A stretch of 64,000 bases of DNA from positions 372,001 to 436,000 of the forward strand of contig CAWGNG010000025.1 of NCBI GenBank assembly GCA_963823895.1, given 5' to 3'. This document shows positions 20,421 through 28,891 of the stretch, one piece after another. The notes beneath the pieces are model-generated. The model saw only the letters and a list, made by a program, of their open reading frames with translations, was not told where the DNA came from and did no database searches. Positions within the stretch are counted from its first letter, which is position 1. The number at the start of each line of letters is the position of its first letter. Source of the DNA: G963675935 sp963823895 (GTDB lineage: Bacteria; Planctomycetota; Planctomycetia; Pirellulales; Thermoguttaceae). The position numbers were made by a program, and so were the translations under genes.

Positions 20421-20737
20421 TACGAACAGCTCCGTCGTAGAAACCAAGTGTCCCCCTCCACTTCACTGGAAGGGCTGCCCCAAGAACATCTAAAACACTC
20501 CATTATCCCCATCAACTCCGCCTAGTCAAGCATTTTCGCAAAGAATTCTCTTGCCGAGGCCCGATGGCCTCCCCAAAAGACGGCGATTGTTACGCCTGGG
20601 TACTCTGCGCTGTCCAAATCGGCGCAATTTCGCGGCCGACGTCTCCCGTCGCCAACGTCGGCTCAACTTGCGAGTCATGGCTTTGCACTCCTCTGTTCCT
20701 CGTGTAAAGTGGACACTTCCCCAGTACGAGAGATACC

Positions 20738-21163
20738 GTGGCCTGGTTCCACCGCGAAATCCTGCTGCCGAAGTTCTATCGCGGCCCCCATGCGATCACC
20801 AGCATCGTCATGGAGGCCATGCCGGAAATCGCCCAAATTCGCGTCGGCTTGCTCCATCTCTTCCTCAAGCACACCTCTGCGTCGCTGGCGATCACCGAAA
20901 ACGCCGACCGCAACGTGCTGGCCGACCTAGAAGCGGCGCTCGACAAGCTGGCCCCCGAGGATTTCCCCTACCGCCACAGCGAGGAAGGCCCCGACAACAT
21001 GCCCAGCCACGTGAAGTCCTCCTTGCTGGGTTGTTCGCTCGTCGTCCCCATCCATAACGGCCGCCTCTGTCTCGGCACCTGGCAAGGAATTTGTCTCTGC
21101 GAGCACCGCCGCGACACCGGCCGCCGCCACGTCGTCTTGACCGTGCAGGGCGAGACCGGTTAA
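20738..21163 (+). CDS. YjbQ family protein (UPF0047, secondary thiamine-phosphate synthase type)
   Basis: This 141-residue protein matches the YjbQ family throughout: LLHLFLKHTSASLAITENAD (about 38-57), HSEEGPDNMPSHVKSSLLG (about 80-98) and the final LGTWQGICLCEHR. The conserved His, Asp and Cys/Glu positions form the proposed active site. Members can weakly complement thiamine phosphate synthesis, but the physiological role is unsettled. The GTG at 20738 fits the family N-terminus. Confidence 0.9.
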   Translation: MAWFHREILLPKFYRGPHAITSIVMEAMPEIAQIRVGLLHLFLKHTSASLAITENADRNVLADLEAALDKLAPEDFPYRHSEEGPDNMPSHVKSSLLGCSLVVPIHNGRLCLGTWQGICLCEHRRDTGRRHVVLTVQGETG

Positions 21164-21270
21164 GCGTCTTGCTTCCCAAGCCGCTTGCGGCTTCGCAAGA
21201 AGCTCGTACAAACGACGTTTTCCGACCGAACCGAATCTTCCCGGCGCAGTTTCGTTCATAAACCCCTTCC

Positions 21271-22644
21271 ATGACCACTTTTCCTGGAATCTTCCGCCTC
21301 CGCCAAACCTTCGATGTCGCCCACATCGAAGACGTCCCCGCCGAGGTCCACTCCCAACTCGCCCGTCTCGACTTAGGCAAGAAAATCCGCGCCGGCCAAA
21401 CCGTCGCCATCACCGCCGGCAGCCGCGGCATCGCCAACGTCGCCGCCATCACCCGCGCCATCGTCGAGAATCTAGAGAGCCTCGGCGCCAGACCATTCAT
21501 TGTCCCAGCGATGGGCAGCCACGGTGGCGGTACCGCCGACGGCCAGCGGCAACTCCTCGAATCGCTCGGCATCACCGAGCAATCCGTCGGCTGCCCCATC
21601 CGCTCCAGCACCGAAACCGTCGTCGTCGGCTCGCTCTCGTGTGGTGCGGCCGTCTCGGCTGCCCCCGCAGGCGGGACGCCTGCACCACAATTCGCTCTCG
21701 GGGACTGTCCCGATTTTCGCGCCGGCGAAAATGGGCTTGTCCCCTTTGCCCCCGGCCAAGGCTTTCCCCTCCATTTCGACCGCCTCGCCTTCGAGGCCGA
21801 TCACGTCCTCATCTGCAACCGCGTCAAGCCCCACACCAGTTTCGCCGGCCCGATCGAAAGCGGACTCCTGAAGATGCTCACCATCGGTCTGGGCAATCCC
21901 GAGGGGGCGACAACCTACCACCGGGCGATGCTCGATTTCGGCTTCGACCGCATCGTTCGCCGCGCCGCCGCCGAAGTGCTCGCCCGCGGCCGCATTCTTG
22001 CCGGCGTCGCCGTGGTCGAAAACGCCTACGACCAGACCGCCCGCATCGAGGCCGTGCCGCCCGAGCAGTTCGAGGTCCGCGAGAGCGAACTGCTCGCCCT
22101 GGGCAGACGCCTGCTCCCGCGTCTGCCGTTCTCCGACGGCGCCGTCCTCTTGATCGACCGCATCGGCAAGGAGATCAGCGGCACCGGCATGGACCCGAAC
22201 GTCGTCGGCTGCAAGTTCAACGACCACCGCGCGGTCGAGGACGAGTTCCCCAAGGTCAAGCGGATTGCCGTCCGCAGTCTGACGCCGCAGAGTCACGACA
22301 ACGCCACCGGCATCGGCATGGCCAAGTTCTGCCGCACGCAATTGCTCGCCCAGATCGACGTCGCCGCCACCCGTCTGAACGCCCTGACCTCCGGCCATGT
22401 CTCCGCCGCCATGCTCCCGTTGGACTACCCCACCGATCGCCAGATGCTCACCGCCGCCTTCACCGCCATCGGCCTCACCGCCCCGCCGCAAGCCCGATTC
22501 CTCTGGATCCCCGACACGCTCCACCTCGCCGAGCTCGAATGTTCCGTCGCCTATTTCGCCGAAGCCCGCCAGCGCCGCGACCTGGAGATTCTCACCGAGC
22601 CGCACGATCTGCCGTTCGATTCGACCGGCAACTTACCGCCGTGA
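21271..22644 (+). CDS. LarA-like (DUF2088) racemase-domain protein with in-frame repeat insertions
   Basis: This 457-residue protein resembles the LarA nickel-pincer racemase family: AMGSHGGGTADGQRQLLESLGI (about 84-105), RVKPHTSFAGPIESGLLKMLTIGLG (about 187-211) and a C-terminal domain. Residues 123-158, between VVVGSL and GFPLHFDRL, are foreign. They translate two adjacent palindromic repeats (21638-21692 and 21699-21745), giving AAVSAAPAGGTPAP and GDCPDFRAGENGLVP. The frame is kept. The insertion lies between the substrate-domain motifs, where a linker could tolerate it. No larB, larC or larE is seen nearby, so lactate racemase activity is doubtful. Confidence 0.83.
   Translation: MTTFPGIFRLRQTFDVAHIEDVPAEVHSQLARLDLGKKIRAGQTVAITAGSRGIANVAAITRAIVENLESLGARPFIVPAMGSHGGGTADGQRQLLESLGITEQSVGCPIRSSTETVVVGSLSCGAAVSAAPAGGTPAPQFALGDCPDFRAGENGLVPFAPGQGFPLHFDRLAFEADHVLICNRVKPHTSFAGPIESGLLKMLTIGLGNPEGATTYHRAMLDFGFDRIVRRAAAEVLARGRILAGVAVVENAYDQTARIEAVPPEQFEVRESELLALGRRLLPRLPFSDGAVLLIDRIGKEISGTGMDPNVVGCKFNDHRAVEDEFPKVKRIAVRSLTPQSHDNATGIGMAKFCRTQLLAQIDVAATRLNALTSGHVSAAMLPLDYPTDRQMLTAAFTAIGLTAPPQARFLWIPDTLHLAELECSVAYFAEARQRRDLEILTEPHDLPFDSTGNLPP
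21638..21692. repeat. GCAGGCGGGACGCCTGC palindromic repeat inside the LarA-like gene
   Basis: The outer TGTGGTGC and GCACCACA are inverted copies and enclose GCAGGCGGGACGCCTGC. It is read in frame. It is related to the CACGGCCAT/GGCGGGACGCCC repeats after hisN and at 48811. Confidence 0.75.
21699..21745. repeat. GGGACTGTCCC palindromic element, in frame within the LarA-like gene
   Basis: Box, ATTTTCGC, loop GCCG, GCGAAAAT, then box with one change (GGGCTTGTCCC). Read on the plus strand it gives GDCPDFRAGENGLVP. It lies 6 bases after another palindromic repeat. Confidence 0.85.
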
Positions 22645-24930
22645 TCGGTTACCATTCTCTTGTGGGGTTACTCACGGCCGCCGAGCATACTCTGAGAAAA
22701 AGACCGAGCGGAGCCCGCCATGATCGGGCCCGGCTCGTCTGCTTCACCTCTGGCTCCTCCTCGGTTCCGGCTCGGGGAGAGAGTTCTCTTCCATTTAATT
22801 CGTCTGCGGGCGAGCAACAGAGCGACGCAGCCTGCCGCAAGCAGGGCGACGGCTGTTGGCTCGGGAACCGCCGACTGAGCAATCGCAAACGGCGAGAACG
22901 ACGTCACGCCGCTCGCCAGCAGCGTATACGGATTCGTCCCGGCAACCGTGGGCACCAGATCCCACGCGCTTCCGTCCCAGTGATAGAGGTTCAGCGTCGG
23001 CAACGGTGCAGCCGCCACGTTGTCGTAGCGGAAGGTAAGGTCCGCCGCGCCGATCGACAGGCCGCCAGTCTGGCTGAAGTCCCAGATGCCGATTGGATTG
23101 ATCAATCCCGCCGGCACATCGGCGCGTTCGGGCGCGAGCAGGGCGATCAAGAGATTGCCCGGGCTGTTCAGGCCGCCGTTGTCGACGTTCACTGCGACGC
23201 TGTTGACGAGATTCATGGCGCTTGGGCCACCCCAGTCGTATTCAGTGCCGGTGGCGGTAATCGGCAGGCTGGGCAAGACCAACTTGCCGTGGTTTGCAGC
23301 ATACCAGCCGTTGCTGCCGGGATTGAGAAGCGTGGCCAACACGGGCCCACTCATGTTGAGCACGTTGGCGTCGCTTCCATTGCCGTTGGCAAATACTTTC
23401 CCGTTGTTGGTGAACGGCGCGGTGACATTGCCATAACCGCTCAGCGTGTTGGTGCTGACAAATCCGCCGCCGCCGCCGGAAGCGATGGAGCCGCCGGTGA
23501 TGGTGACGCTGCCGGCGCCGCTCATGGTCGAGGCGGTGGCGGCGATGTTGTTCAGCGTTCCGGCGCCGACGGCCACGGTGGCGCTGTTGAGTATCGTGCC
23601 GGACACGTTAAGCGTTTTGCTCGGATTGACCCCCAGGTTGGCACTCGAGTTGAAAGAGCCGATCAGAGTGCTGTCATTTACTACCGTGATCGTTCCGGCA
23701 TTCAGGTTGATTGTGTAAGTGGTGGGTGAGGGGAGTGCGGTGGGGTCGTAGGTGTTCAGCGTTGCGCCGTCGAGTTGCACGGTGCCGCCGGCCGGGAAGA
23801 CCGCTGAGGGAGCGAGATAGTTGTAGGTGCCCTGCACGTCCAAGGTGTTGTAGGTCGCCGAGTTCAAGTTGCCGCTTGAACCGCCGTGCGCCCGAGGGTA
23901 GCGCCGCCGGCGCCGGCCGCGAGGGTCAGCGTTTGCGAGGTAAGCGACAACCCGCCATTCGCCAACACGCTGCCGCCGCCGATGATGCTCGTGACGCCGG
24001 AAATCGAGCCATAGCCAATGAACGCATAGCCGATAAAGGCGCCGCCGCTCTGAGTGAGTGAACCGCCGTAGATCGGGATCGGCGCACTGGTTGGGAAGGA
24101 GACGCTGCCCGTAATGTTCAGGTTGCCGCCCGTGCCCAAGAAAACAATCGGCGGTGCCGAGGTGTTGCCGCCGGAGTAGGTAGTGCTCCAGGATTTGTCA
24201 GACTCAGCGTGCTCCCGGTGATATTGAGCACCTTGTAGGAGTTGCCGGAGCCCGTAATGGCGATCGTGCCGTTTATCGTGGAGTTGCTAGTAACATTGAG
24301 CAGGCCATAGTTCGTATTGCCCCAAAGGTTGTTGTTGAAAACGGGGAGAAAGTTTGTAGATTGGGTTCTCCCCAACGCGCCGCCCAAGGTAAGACCCGTC
24401 ACATTCAAGTTGCTCAAGTTAAAGTAACCGGTGGAGCTGCCCGCGGTGCTGGTGAAACTCAGCGTGACGGTGCTAAGCGCGAGCGGATTGGGGCCGGTGC
24501 CACTGACACTGATAGGTAGATTGTTGGAGTTTGCAGTCACGGCGACCGTACCGGTGGTCGTAAACGGTGCAGTGATCACGCCGTTGCCAGTGACGGTCTG
24601 GCCGAAGGACCAAATGCCGCCGTTTAGCGAACTGATTGTCCCTCCGTTCAGCACGATGCTTCCGCCAGTGCCAGTGCCAGCGACCGTGTAAGTCGTGGCA
24701 GAGCTTGGGGCGTCATTCCGTAGAACCCCTTCAAGATTAATGGGCCTGCGGCTGGAGATGTTCGCTTGCATCCCCAAAAGCCCCCCGCTGGGAATGTCGA
24801 AGGTAAGGGTGCTGATGCTCCCCAGGTTCAGGCCGGTGGTGGCGGTGCCGCCGCCCAGAAATATGTAAGCGTCCCGCCGAGCACATAGGGAGAAATCGCC
24901 GCCTGGGCGTAGGCTTGGCGAACGGGGAGA

Positions 24931-26532
24931 TCAAGCCGGATGCCAGCGGTGGGGGAGGAGGGCGAGAAGTTCTTCCTCGCTGGCGCCGGGAAGAATCGCT
25001 GGCAGTCGGGTCAGCACGTCGCGGTAGTAGACCCAAGGATCGTGGCCGTGACGCTTGCATGACGCCAACAGGCTGAAATGGATCGCCGCCGCGCGGCCGC
25101 CCCGGTCGTTCCCCACAAAAAGCCAATTGCGGCGTCCGATACAGAGGCCCCGCAACGAGTTCTCGCCTTCGTTGTTGTCGATGTCCAGCCAGCCGTCGTT
25201 AGGGTATACGGACAGGGCCGTCCAGTTGCCGAGCGTATAGTTAATCGCTCCACGAACCGCGCTCTTGGGCAAGACCTTGGGCGCCTCGGCTTCCAGCCAT
25301 GTATGGAAGCTGTCCAAGAGCGGCCGCGACCGCTCCTGCCGCTCGGCGGCGATTTGCGTGGCACGCTCCTCCAGCGTGAGTGGCTGCCACTGGCCCTGAC
25401 AGCGCTGCCGGAGATCTTTCTCCACGGCGTAGAGCTTGCCGATCCAAGCCAACGCCGTCTCCATGCGGGCCGCATCCAGCCGTCGGCTCTCGTGGAATTT
25501 CCTCCGCGCGTGCGCCCAACAAGCCACCTCGATGATTCGACCGTCGGATTCCAGGTAGATTCCGTCGTAACCGTTGAAGGCGTCGGCCTGCACATAGCCG
25601 CGATAATCCTTGAGAAACGCGGCCGGTCCGTCCCGTTTGTGATTCGTCGTGTAATCGAACACGGTCAGCGAGTGCAGTGGATCGCCCACGTAGGGCCAGA
25701 AGTGGCCCGTGTACTTCAGCCTCCGCCAGGCATCGCGGACCTTCACCGAGGTGTCATCCGTGTGGATTACGTGAGAAGCCAACACCACGCGGATAGCCAG
25801 GGCGTACAAAGGTTGTAAGAACTCGGCCGTTTGAAGCCACCAGCCGTCCATCGTCTGCCGGGAGATGCGGACGCCCTGTCGCTGGAAGATTCCTTCCAGC
25901 CGGTGCAAGGGCAGATGATCGGCCCCCTTGCTGACGATCACCTGGGCCATCAGCCCCGGACCGGCCAAACCGCCGGGAATCGCCTCGGGCGGCTTGCGGG
26001 CCAGCACCACGTTCTGCTCGACGAGCGTCAGGCCGCTCTCGGGCAGTTGCTCTTTGCGGGCGTATTTCTTGCGGACATGCACCATCACGAACAGCGTCGA
26101 GGGCCGCCAATCGAGTTGCTCGCTGGTCTCCGGCGGCAACTCGACCAGATTCTCCAGGCCGCCCAATGCCGCCTTCTCGGCTTCGGAAAGATCGTGAACG
26201 ACTTCCTCACGCTTGGTCTCGTCGGGAATCCGCCCTCGGCCGTGCTTGTCGCGGTTCTTGGAAGCTGCCCGTGCGACCGGCGGCGGCGAGTTGGCAGCCG
26301 CCTCTTCCGCATCTGCCTGGTTCTCGAACAACATGCCTTGCTGCGGATCGAACTTCTCGCTGCTGCTCCCGTAAATCCTTTTCAGCAGCAAGTGAATGTG
26401 ATGTTCTTGCCGCTGGAGCCGCTCGTCGCGCAGACGCAACTGCTCCAACAATTGCACGATCAACTGCTTGAGCACCGCGACATCGTCGGGCAGCAGGGCG
26501 GGATCGGGAAGAGGCATGGCGTCCGTGTCCAT
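24931..26532 (-). CDS. tnpC: IS66 transposase TnpC
   Basis: This 533-residue DDE transposase has an N-terminal leucine-zipper-like helix (LLEQLRLRDERLQRQE) and the IS66 zinc-finger/linker region. The RNase H-like catalytic domain carries Asp in VIHTDDTSVKV (about 275), Asp in GYVQADAFNGYDGIY (about 315) and Glu in DIDNNEGENSLRG (about 452). The C-terminus contains the mini-helical IS66 C domain (WVYYRDVLTRL). It is the last gene of the element. Confidence 0.95.
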   Translation of the reverse strand: MDTDAMPLPDPALLPDDVAVLKQLIVQLLEQLRLRDERLQRQEHHIHLLLKRIYGSSSEKFDPQQGMLFENQADAEEAAANSPPPVARAASKNRDKHGRGRIPDETKREEVVHDLSEAEKAALGGLENLVELPPETSEQLDWRPSTLFVMVHVRKKYARKEQLPESGLTLVEQNVVLARKPPEAIPGGLAGPGLMAQVIVSKGADHLPLHRLEGIFQRQGVRISRQTMDGWWLQTAEFLQPLYALAIRVVLASHVIHTDDTSVKVRDAWRRLKYTGHFWPYVGDPLHSLTVFDYTTNHKRDGPAAFLKDYRGYVQADAFNGYDGIYLESDGRIIEVACWAHARRKFHESRRLDAARMETALAWIGKLYAVEKDLRQRCQGQWQPLTLEERATQIAAERQERSRPLLDSFHTWLEAEAPKVLPKSAVRGAINYTLGNWTALSVYPNDGWLDIDNNEGENSLRGLCIGRRNWLFVGNDRGGRAAAIHFSLLASCKRHGHDPWVYYRDVLTRLPAILPGASEEELLALLPHRWHPA

Positions 26533-26594
26533 GCCCTTATAGATACCGTGAACGCGAAATTATTCCCACCGCAAGAAAGGTTTTTCTCCCCGCA

Positions 26595-26951
26595 TCAAGC
26601 CGTGCGTTGGTAGCGTTGCTGCCGTTTCACGCTGGACGGGTCGATGCCCCACAGCACCAGCGACAACTCCTGCGCCGAGACCTCGACGCTCCGCGCTTGT
26701 GGGTCGTTGCTCGTCGGAAAGCGAAAGGTTCCTTCTTCCAGCCGCCGATAGTACAACGTCAGCCCGTCGCGATCCCACCACAAAAGTTTCACGCGATCGC
26801 CACGGCGACTGCGGAACACGAACAAGTGGCCGGACAAGGGATCGTATCCCAGCCAGTCCCGCACCAGGGCGGCCAGTGTGTCGAAACTTTTTCGCATATC
26901 TGTCGGCGCCAAGCACACGTAGATCCGCACCAGTTCCGACAGGTTCAACAC
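26595..26951 (-). CDS. tnpB: IS66 accessory protein TnpB
   Basis: This 118-residue protein has the IS66 Orf2 signatures: VCLAPTDMRKSFDTLAALV, GHLFVFRSRRGDRVKLLWWDRDGL and YYRRLEEGTFRFP. It is needed with TnpA and TnpC for IS66 transposition, although its biochemical role is unclear. Its start overlaps the end of tnpA by seven bases and it precedes tnpC. Confidence 0.95.
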   Translation of the reverse strand: MLNLSELVRIYVCLAPTDMRKSFDTLAALVRDWLGYDPLSGHLFVFRSRRGDRVKLLWWDRDGLTLYYRRLEEGTFRFPTSNDPQARSVEVSAQELSLVLWGIDPSSVKRQQRYQRTA

Positions 26952-27400
26952 GGCTGCACCTCCAGCACGGCCAGCACAGCGGCGAGCGTTTGCCGGTCGA
27001 AGCCCGCCTGCACCCGTACCGTGCGGCCTTGCCCCAGGATAATCTCCACGCCGCCGTCCGCCTCAGCCGCGCCGAAGCACCTGCTTGCCGGTCCCACCAC
27101 ATGCACGGGCAGAAACGAAGGCGTAGCACCATGCCGTGGCGATACCCGCTTGGATGAACGCGACGTTGGCGTCGCCGGGCGTGACTGGAACTGCGCGCCG
27201 TCCACGGCACCGGATACCCGCTTGCCGGTGCGGTGACCACCTCGCGCCAGTTTATGCCGCCAGAAATAGAAGGCCGACTCCCGCAATTCCTCGGCGCGGC
27301 AAAACGCCCGCACCGATTGGCCGCCTTCCCTCCACCGCCGCACCACCTCTTCCCAATAGCTCCGTCGCCGCGGATCGCCGTGTCGAATTCGTTTCTTCAT
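26945..27400 (-). CDS. tnpA: IS66 accessory protein TnpA
   Basis: This protein of about 151 residues has an N-terminal helix-turn-helix (SYWEEVVRRWREGGQSVRAFCRAEELRESAFYFWRHKL) of the IS66 Orf1/IS3-like type, which probably binds the element ends. The C-terminal strand GVEIILGQGRTVRVQAGFD is also typical. Met 27400 is preferred over 27421 because MKKRIRHGDPRRRSYWEE is the usual beginning. Confidence 0.9.
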   Translation of the reverse strand: MKKRIRHGDPRRRSYWEEVVRRWREGGQSVRAFCRAEELRESAFYFWRHKLARGGHRTGKRVSGAVDGAQFQSRPATPTSRSSKRVSPRHGATPSFLPVHVVGPASRCFGAAEADGGVEIILGQGRTVRVQAGFDRQTLAAVLAVLEVQPC

Positions 27401-27729
27401 GTTCGGGCTCCTGAGGTTCATCGAGCCGAGACCATCCCGGCCGATGCCCCCAGCCTACCCGACTGCACAAGACGTGTTCCGCCAGTCACTTACAGAAATA
27501 TCGTGTTCGCACCGAGTGTGACCGCGTTGTGAGTCGTCGATACGGGGAAGGTGGCTTGATCGCCATAACCGTTGGGGAAAGTGTTGGTGCCGCCCGACCA
27601 GTTTGCATCGGTCCAGTTACCTGAAGCCGTGCCCGTCCACGTGTAAAGACCTGCCTCCGCGCTTACGGGAACTAGCAACGAGGCGAAAAGAACTGCCGCT
27701 ATCATCACAGACGTATTTCGGCTAATCAT

Positions 27730-28184
27730 CACTCGTCTCCATTTCAAAAGTAGTAAGTAGTCGTTTCCAGTTGCCGCCACAAATCACGTTGCGAAGTCTC
27801 AAAACGAACAGAGGTCTACGTGCCCCCGGCTTCCGCGCCTAACCACACTTTCCCGATTCGCGTTCTAACAGACCGCATTGCCAACCTCCTATTCGAGAAA
27901 GACGCCAGTGACTCCACCGCATGGCCCGTCCAGCGGACGCAAGTCACAGCTTCTTGCATTGTAAAGGGCCGAATCGGATGTCAAGGAATCCGGTTGCGAC
28001 TTTGCATCCTTTTCAGGAAAGCCCTGAGTGATGTCTAGTATTTCCAACCAGGGCAGTCAAAACGATGTCAGTCAAAAAAGGTGTCAAAAAGGTGAGTCAA
28101 ATAGGAACCGTTTCCAACGGGACGCACAAAGAGAATGAGTCCAATTTCTTCTAAAAATGAACGACCCCATCCCGGCCCCGATCC
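27730..28184. other. no gene seen upstream of the split PEP-CTERM gene
   Basis: This stretch holds the presumed promoter of the PEP-CTERM gene (minus strand) and then AT-richer sequence. From 28080 there are degenerate REP-like pieces (GGTGTCAAAAAGG and AGGAACCGTTTCC). No credible coding frame or RNA was recognised. Confidence 0.5.
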
Positions 28185-28425
28185 CGCTCTCTTCCGTGGC
28201 CCTCTGGCCCAAGAGCTCTTCTTGAAATCGCGCGGCCGTTGTGCTATAAGTGGCCGCATGTACAGCAATAAGAGGCGATGGCTGAAGAAGAGCAAAACGA
28301 GAACCCGATCAAGAAAGGGAAGGAGGGCGGGCGGCCGCCGGTGCTGGATGAGAAGAAGCAGCGGCAGCTCGTCGCGCTTCTGGCGCACGGCATCAGCCGC
28401 CGCGGGGCCGCCCGCGTCGTTGGAT
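28185..28425 (+). repeat. direct duplication copy 1 (second copy at 32475-32715)
   Basis: About 230 bases are closely similar to 32475-32715, including the leader GAACTCTTCTTGAAATCGCG-type segment and the start of a small helix-turn-helix gene. The similarity ends near 28422, where RAYT-derived sequence begins. Confidence 0.85.
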
Positions 28426-28481
28426 TGGCCGACGGCCATCCCCGCGGACTGGTTGCGCCGCCTCAACCGCCCCCAGAGTGA
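28278..28481 (+). pseudogene. chimeric small helix-turn-helix protein, truncated
   Basis: The first 48 or so residues, beginning MAEEEQNENPIKKGKEGG and including LVALLAHGISRRGAARVVG, match the N-terminus of the gene at 32559 and look like a resolvase/transposase-type helix-turn-helix. After RVVG the DNA switches to the 3' part of a REP-associated transposase read in the wrong frame, giving a Pro-rich tail. It is a recombination product and probably not functional. Confidence 0.65.
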
Positions 28482-28637
28482 TCGCGAATTGGAGTCGCTA
28501 CGGCGGTGTGCAAATCGTAATCAGCCTTTCGGCAGCGACGAATGGGTCGATCACGTGCGAAAGCGGTTTGGATCGGACTCGCTCTTCCGCCCTCAAGGCC
28601 GTCCACGCAACGAATCCCAAAACAACGGTTCCTGACA
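28424..28637 (+). pseudogene. 3' fragment of a REP-associated tyrosine transposase
   Basis: In the frame ending at 28635 this encodes DWPTAIPADWLRRLNRPQSD and on to RPRNESQNNGS, nearly the same as the C-terminal third of the intact RAYT at 30186-30884 (a few substitutions). The catalytic HUH and Tyr parts are missing. The copy continues past the stop into the REP motif, where a MITE has inserted. Confidence 0.85.
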
Positions 28638-28870
28638 CGAATGGCACGTGAACTTTTGTAACTGTTTCGAGAGTAAGGATTAAGCACCGCTATCACAGCA
28701 ATGCTAGCGGGAACACGGGGTTTCCCGAGGATAACGCGAATCTCACGATTAGCGGCACATCACGAAGCGATCCGTTCGTAAGGTTGAGAACCATGTTGTG
28801 ATAGCAATGCTATGACAGCGTACCTAACTGCTGAAATCAAAGGAAGTTACAAAAGTTCACGTGCCATTCG
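28638..28870. mobile_element. 233-bp MITE with perfect 26-bp terminal inverted repeats
   Basis: Positions 28638-28663 and 28845-28870 are perfect inverted copies starting CGAATGGCACGTGAACTTTT. The flanks TTCCTGACA at 28629-28637 and 28871-28879 are identical 9-bp direct repeats. The paralogous stretch near 30878 shows the uninterrupted site, ACGGTTCCTGACACC. Inner sub-palindromes around CAATGCTA are present. There is no coding capacity. Confidence 0.88.
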
Positions 28871-28891
28871 TTCCTGACACCTGTTCCACTC

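Larger units (their letters stand above)
24865..27493 (-). mobile_element. IS66 family insertion sequence with 8-bp target duplication
   Basis: The ends start GTAAGCGTCC at the left and, inverted, GTAAGTGACT at the right, and similarity continues over about 20 bp. The flanks AGAAATAT at 24857-24864 and at 27494-27501 are identical. Eight base pairs is the IS66 target size. The element carries tnpA, tnpB and tnpC in that order, all apparently intact, which suggests a recent and possibly active insertion. Confidence 0.95.
22668..27729 (-). pseudogene. PEP-CTERM surface protein gene split by IS66 and carrying two frameshifts
   Basis: The N-terminal part (27729-27494) has a signal peptide and YTWTGTASGNWTDANWSGG, a common start of autotransporter-associated beta-repeat proteins. 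The IS66 element interrupts codon-exactly: joining 27502 to 24864 through one copy of the 8-bp duplication gives NTIF, then LGGGTATTGLNLGSIST in frame. The remainder runs to 22668 with shifts near 24185 and near 23880. It ends with AVPEPTAVALLAAG, a hydrophobic helix and ARRRIKWK, a PEP-CTERM sorting tail. About 41 further residues follow before a stop, so the native stop seems lost. Without the IS the protein would be about 800 residues. GGAG precedes the ATG at 27729. Confidence 0.85.
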
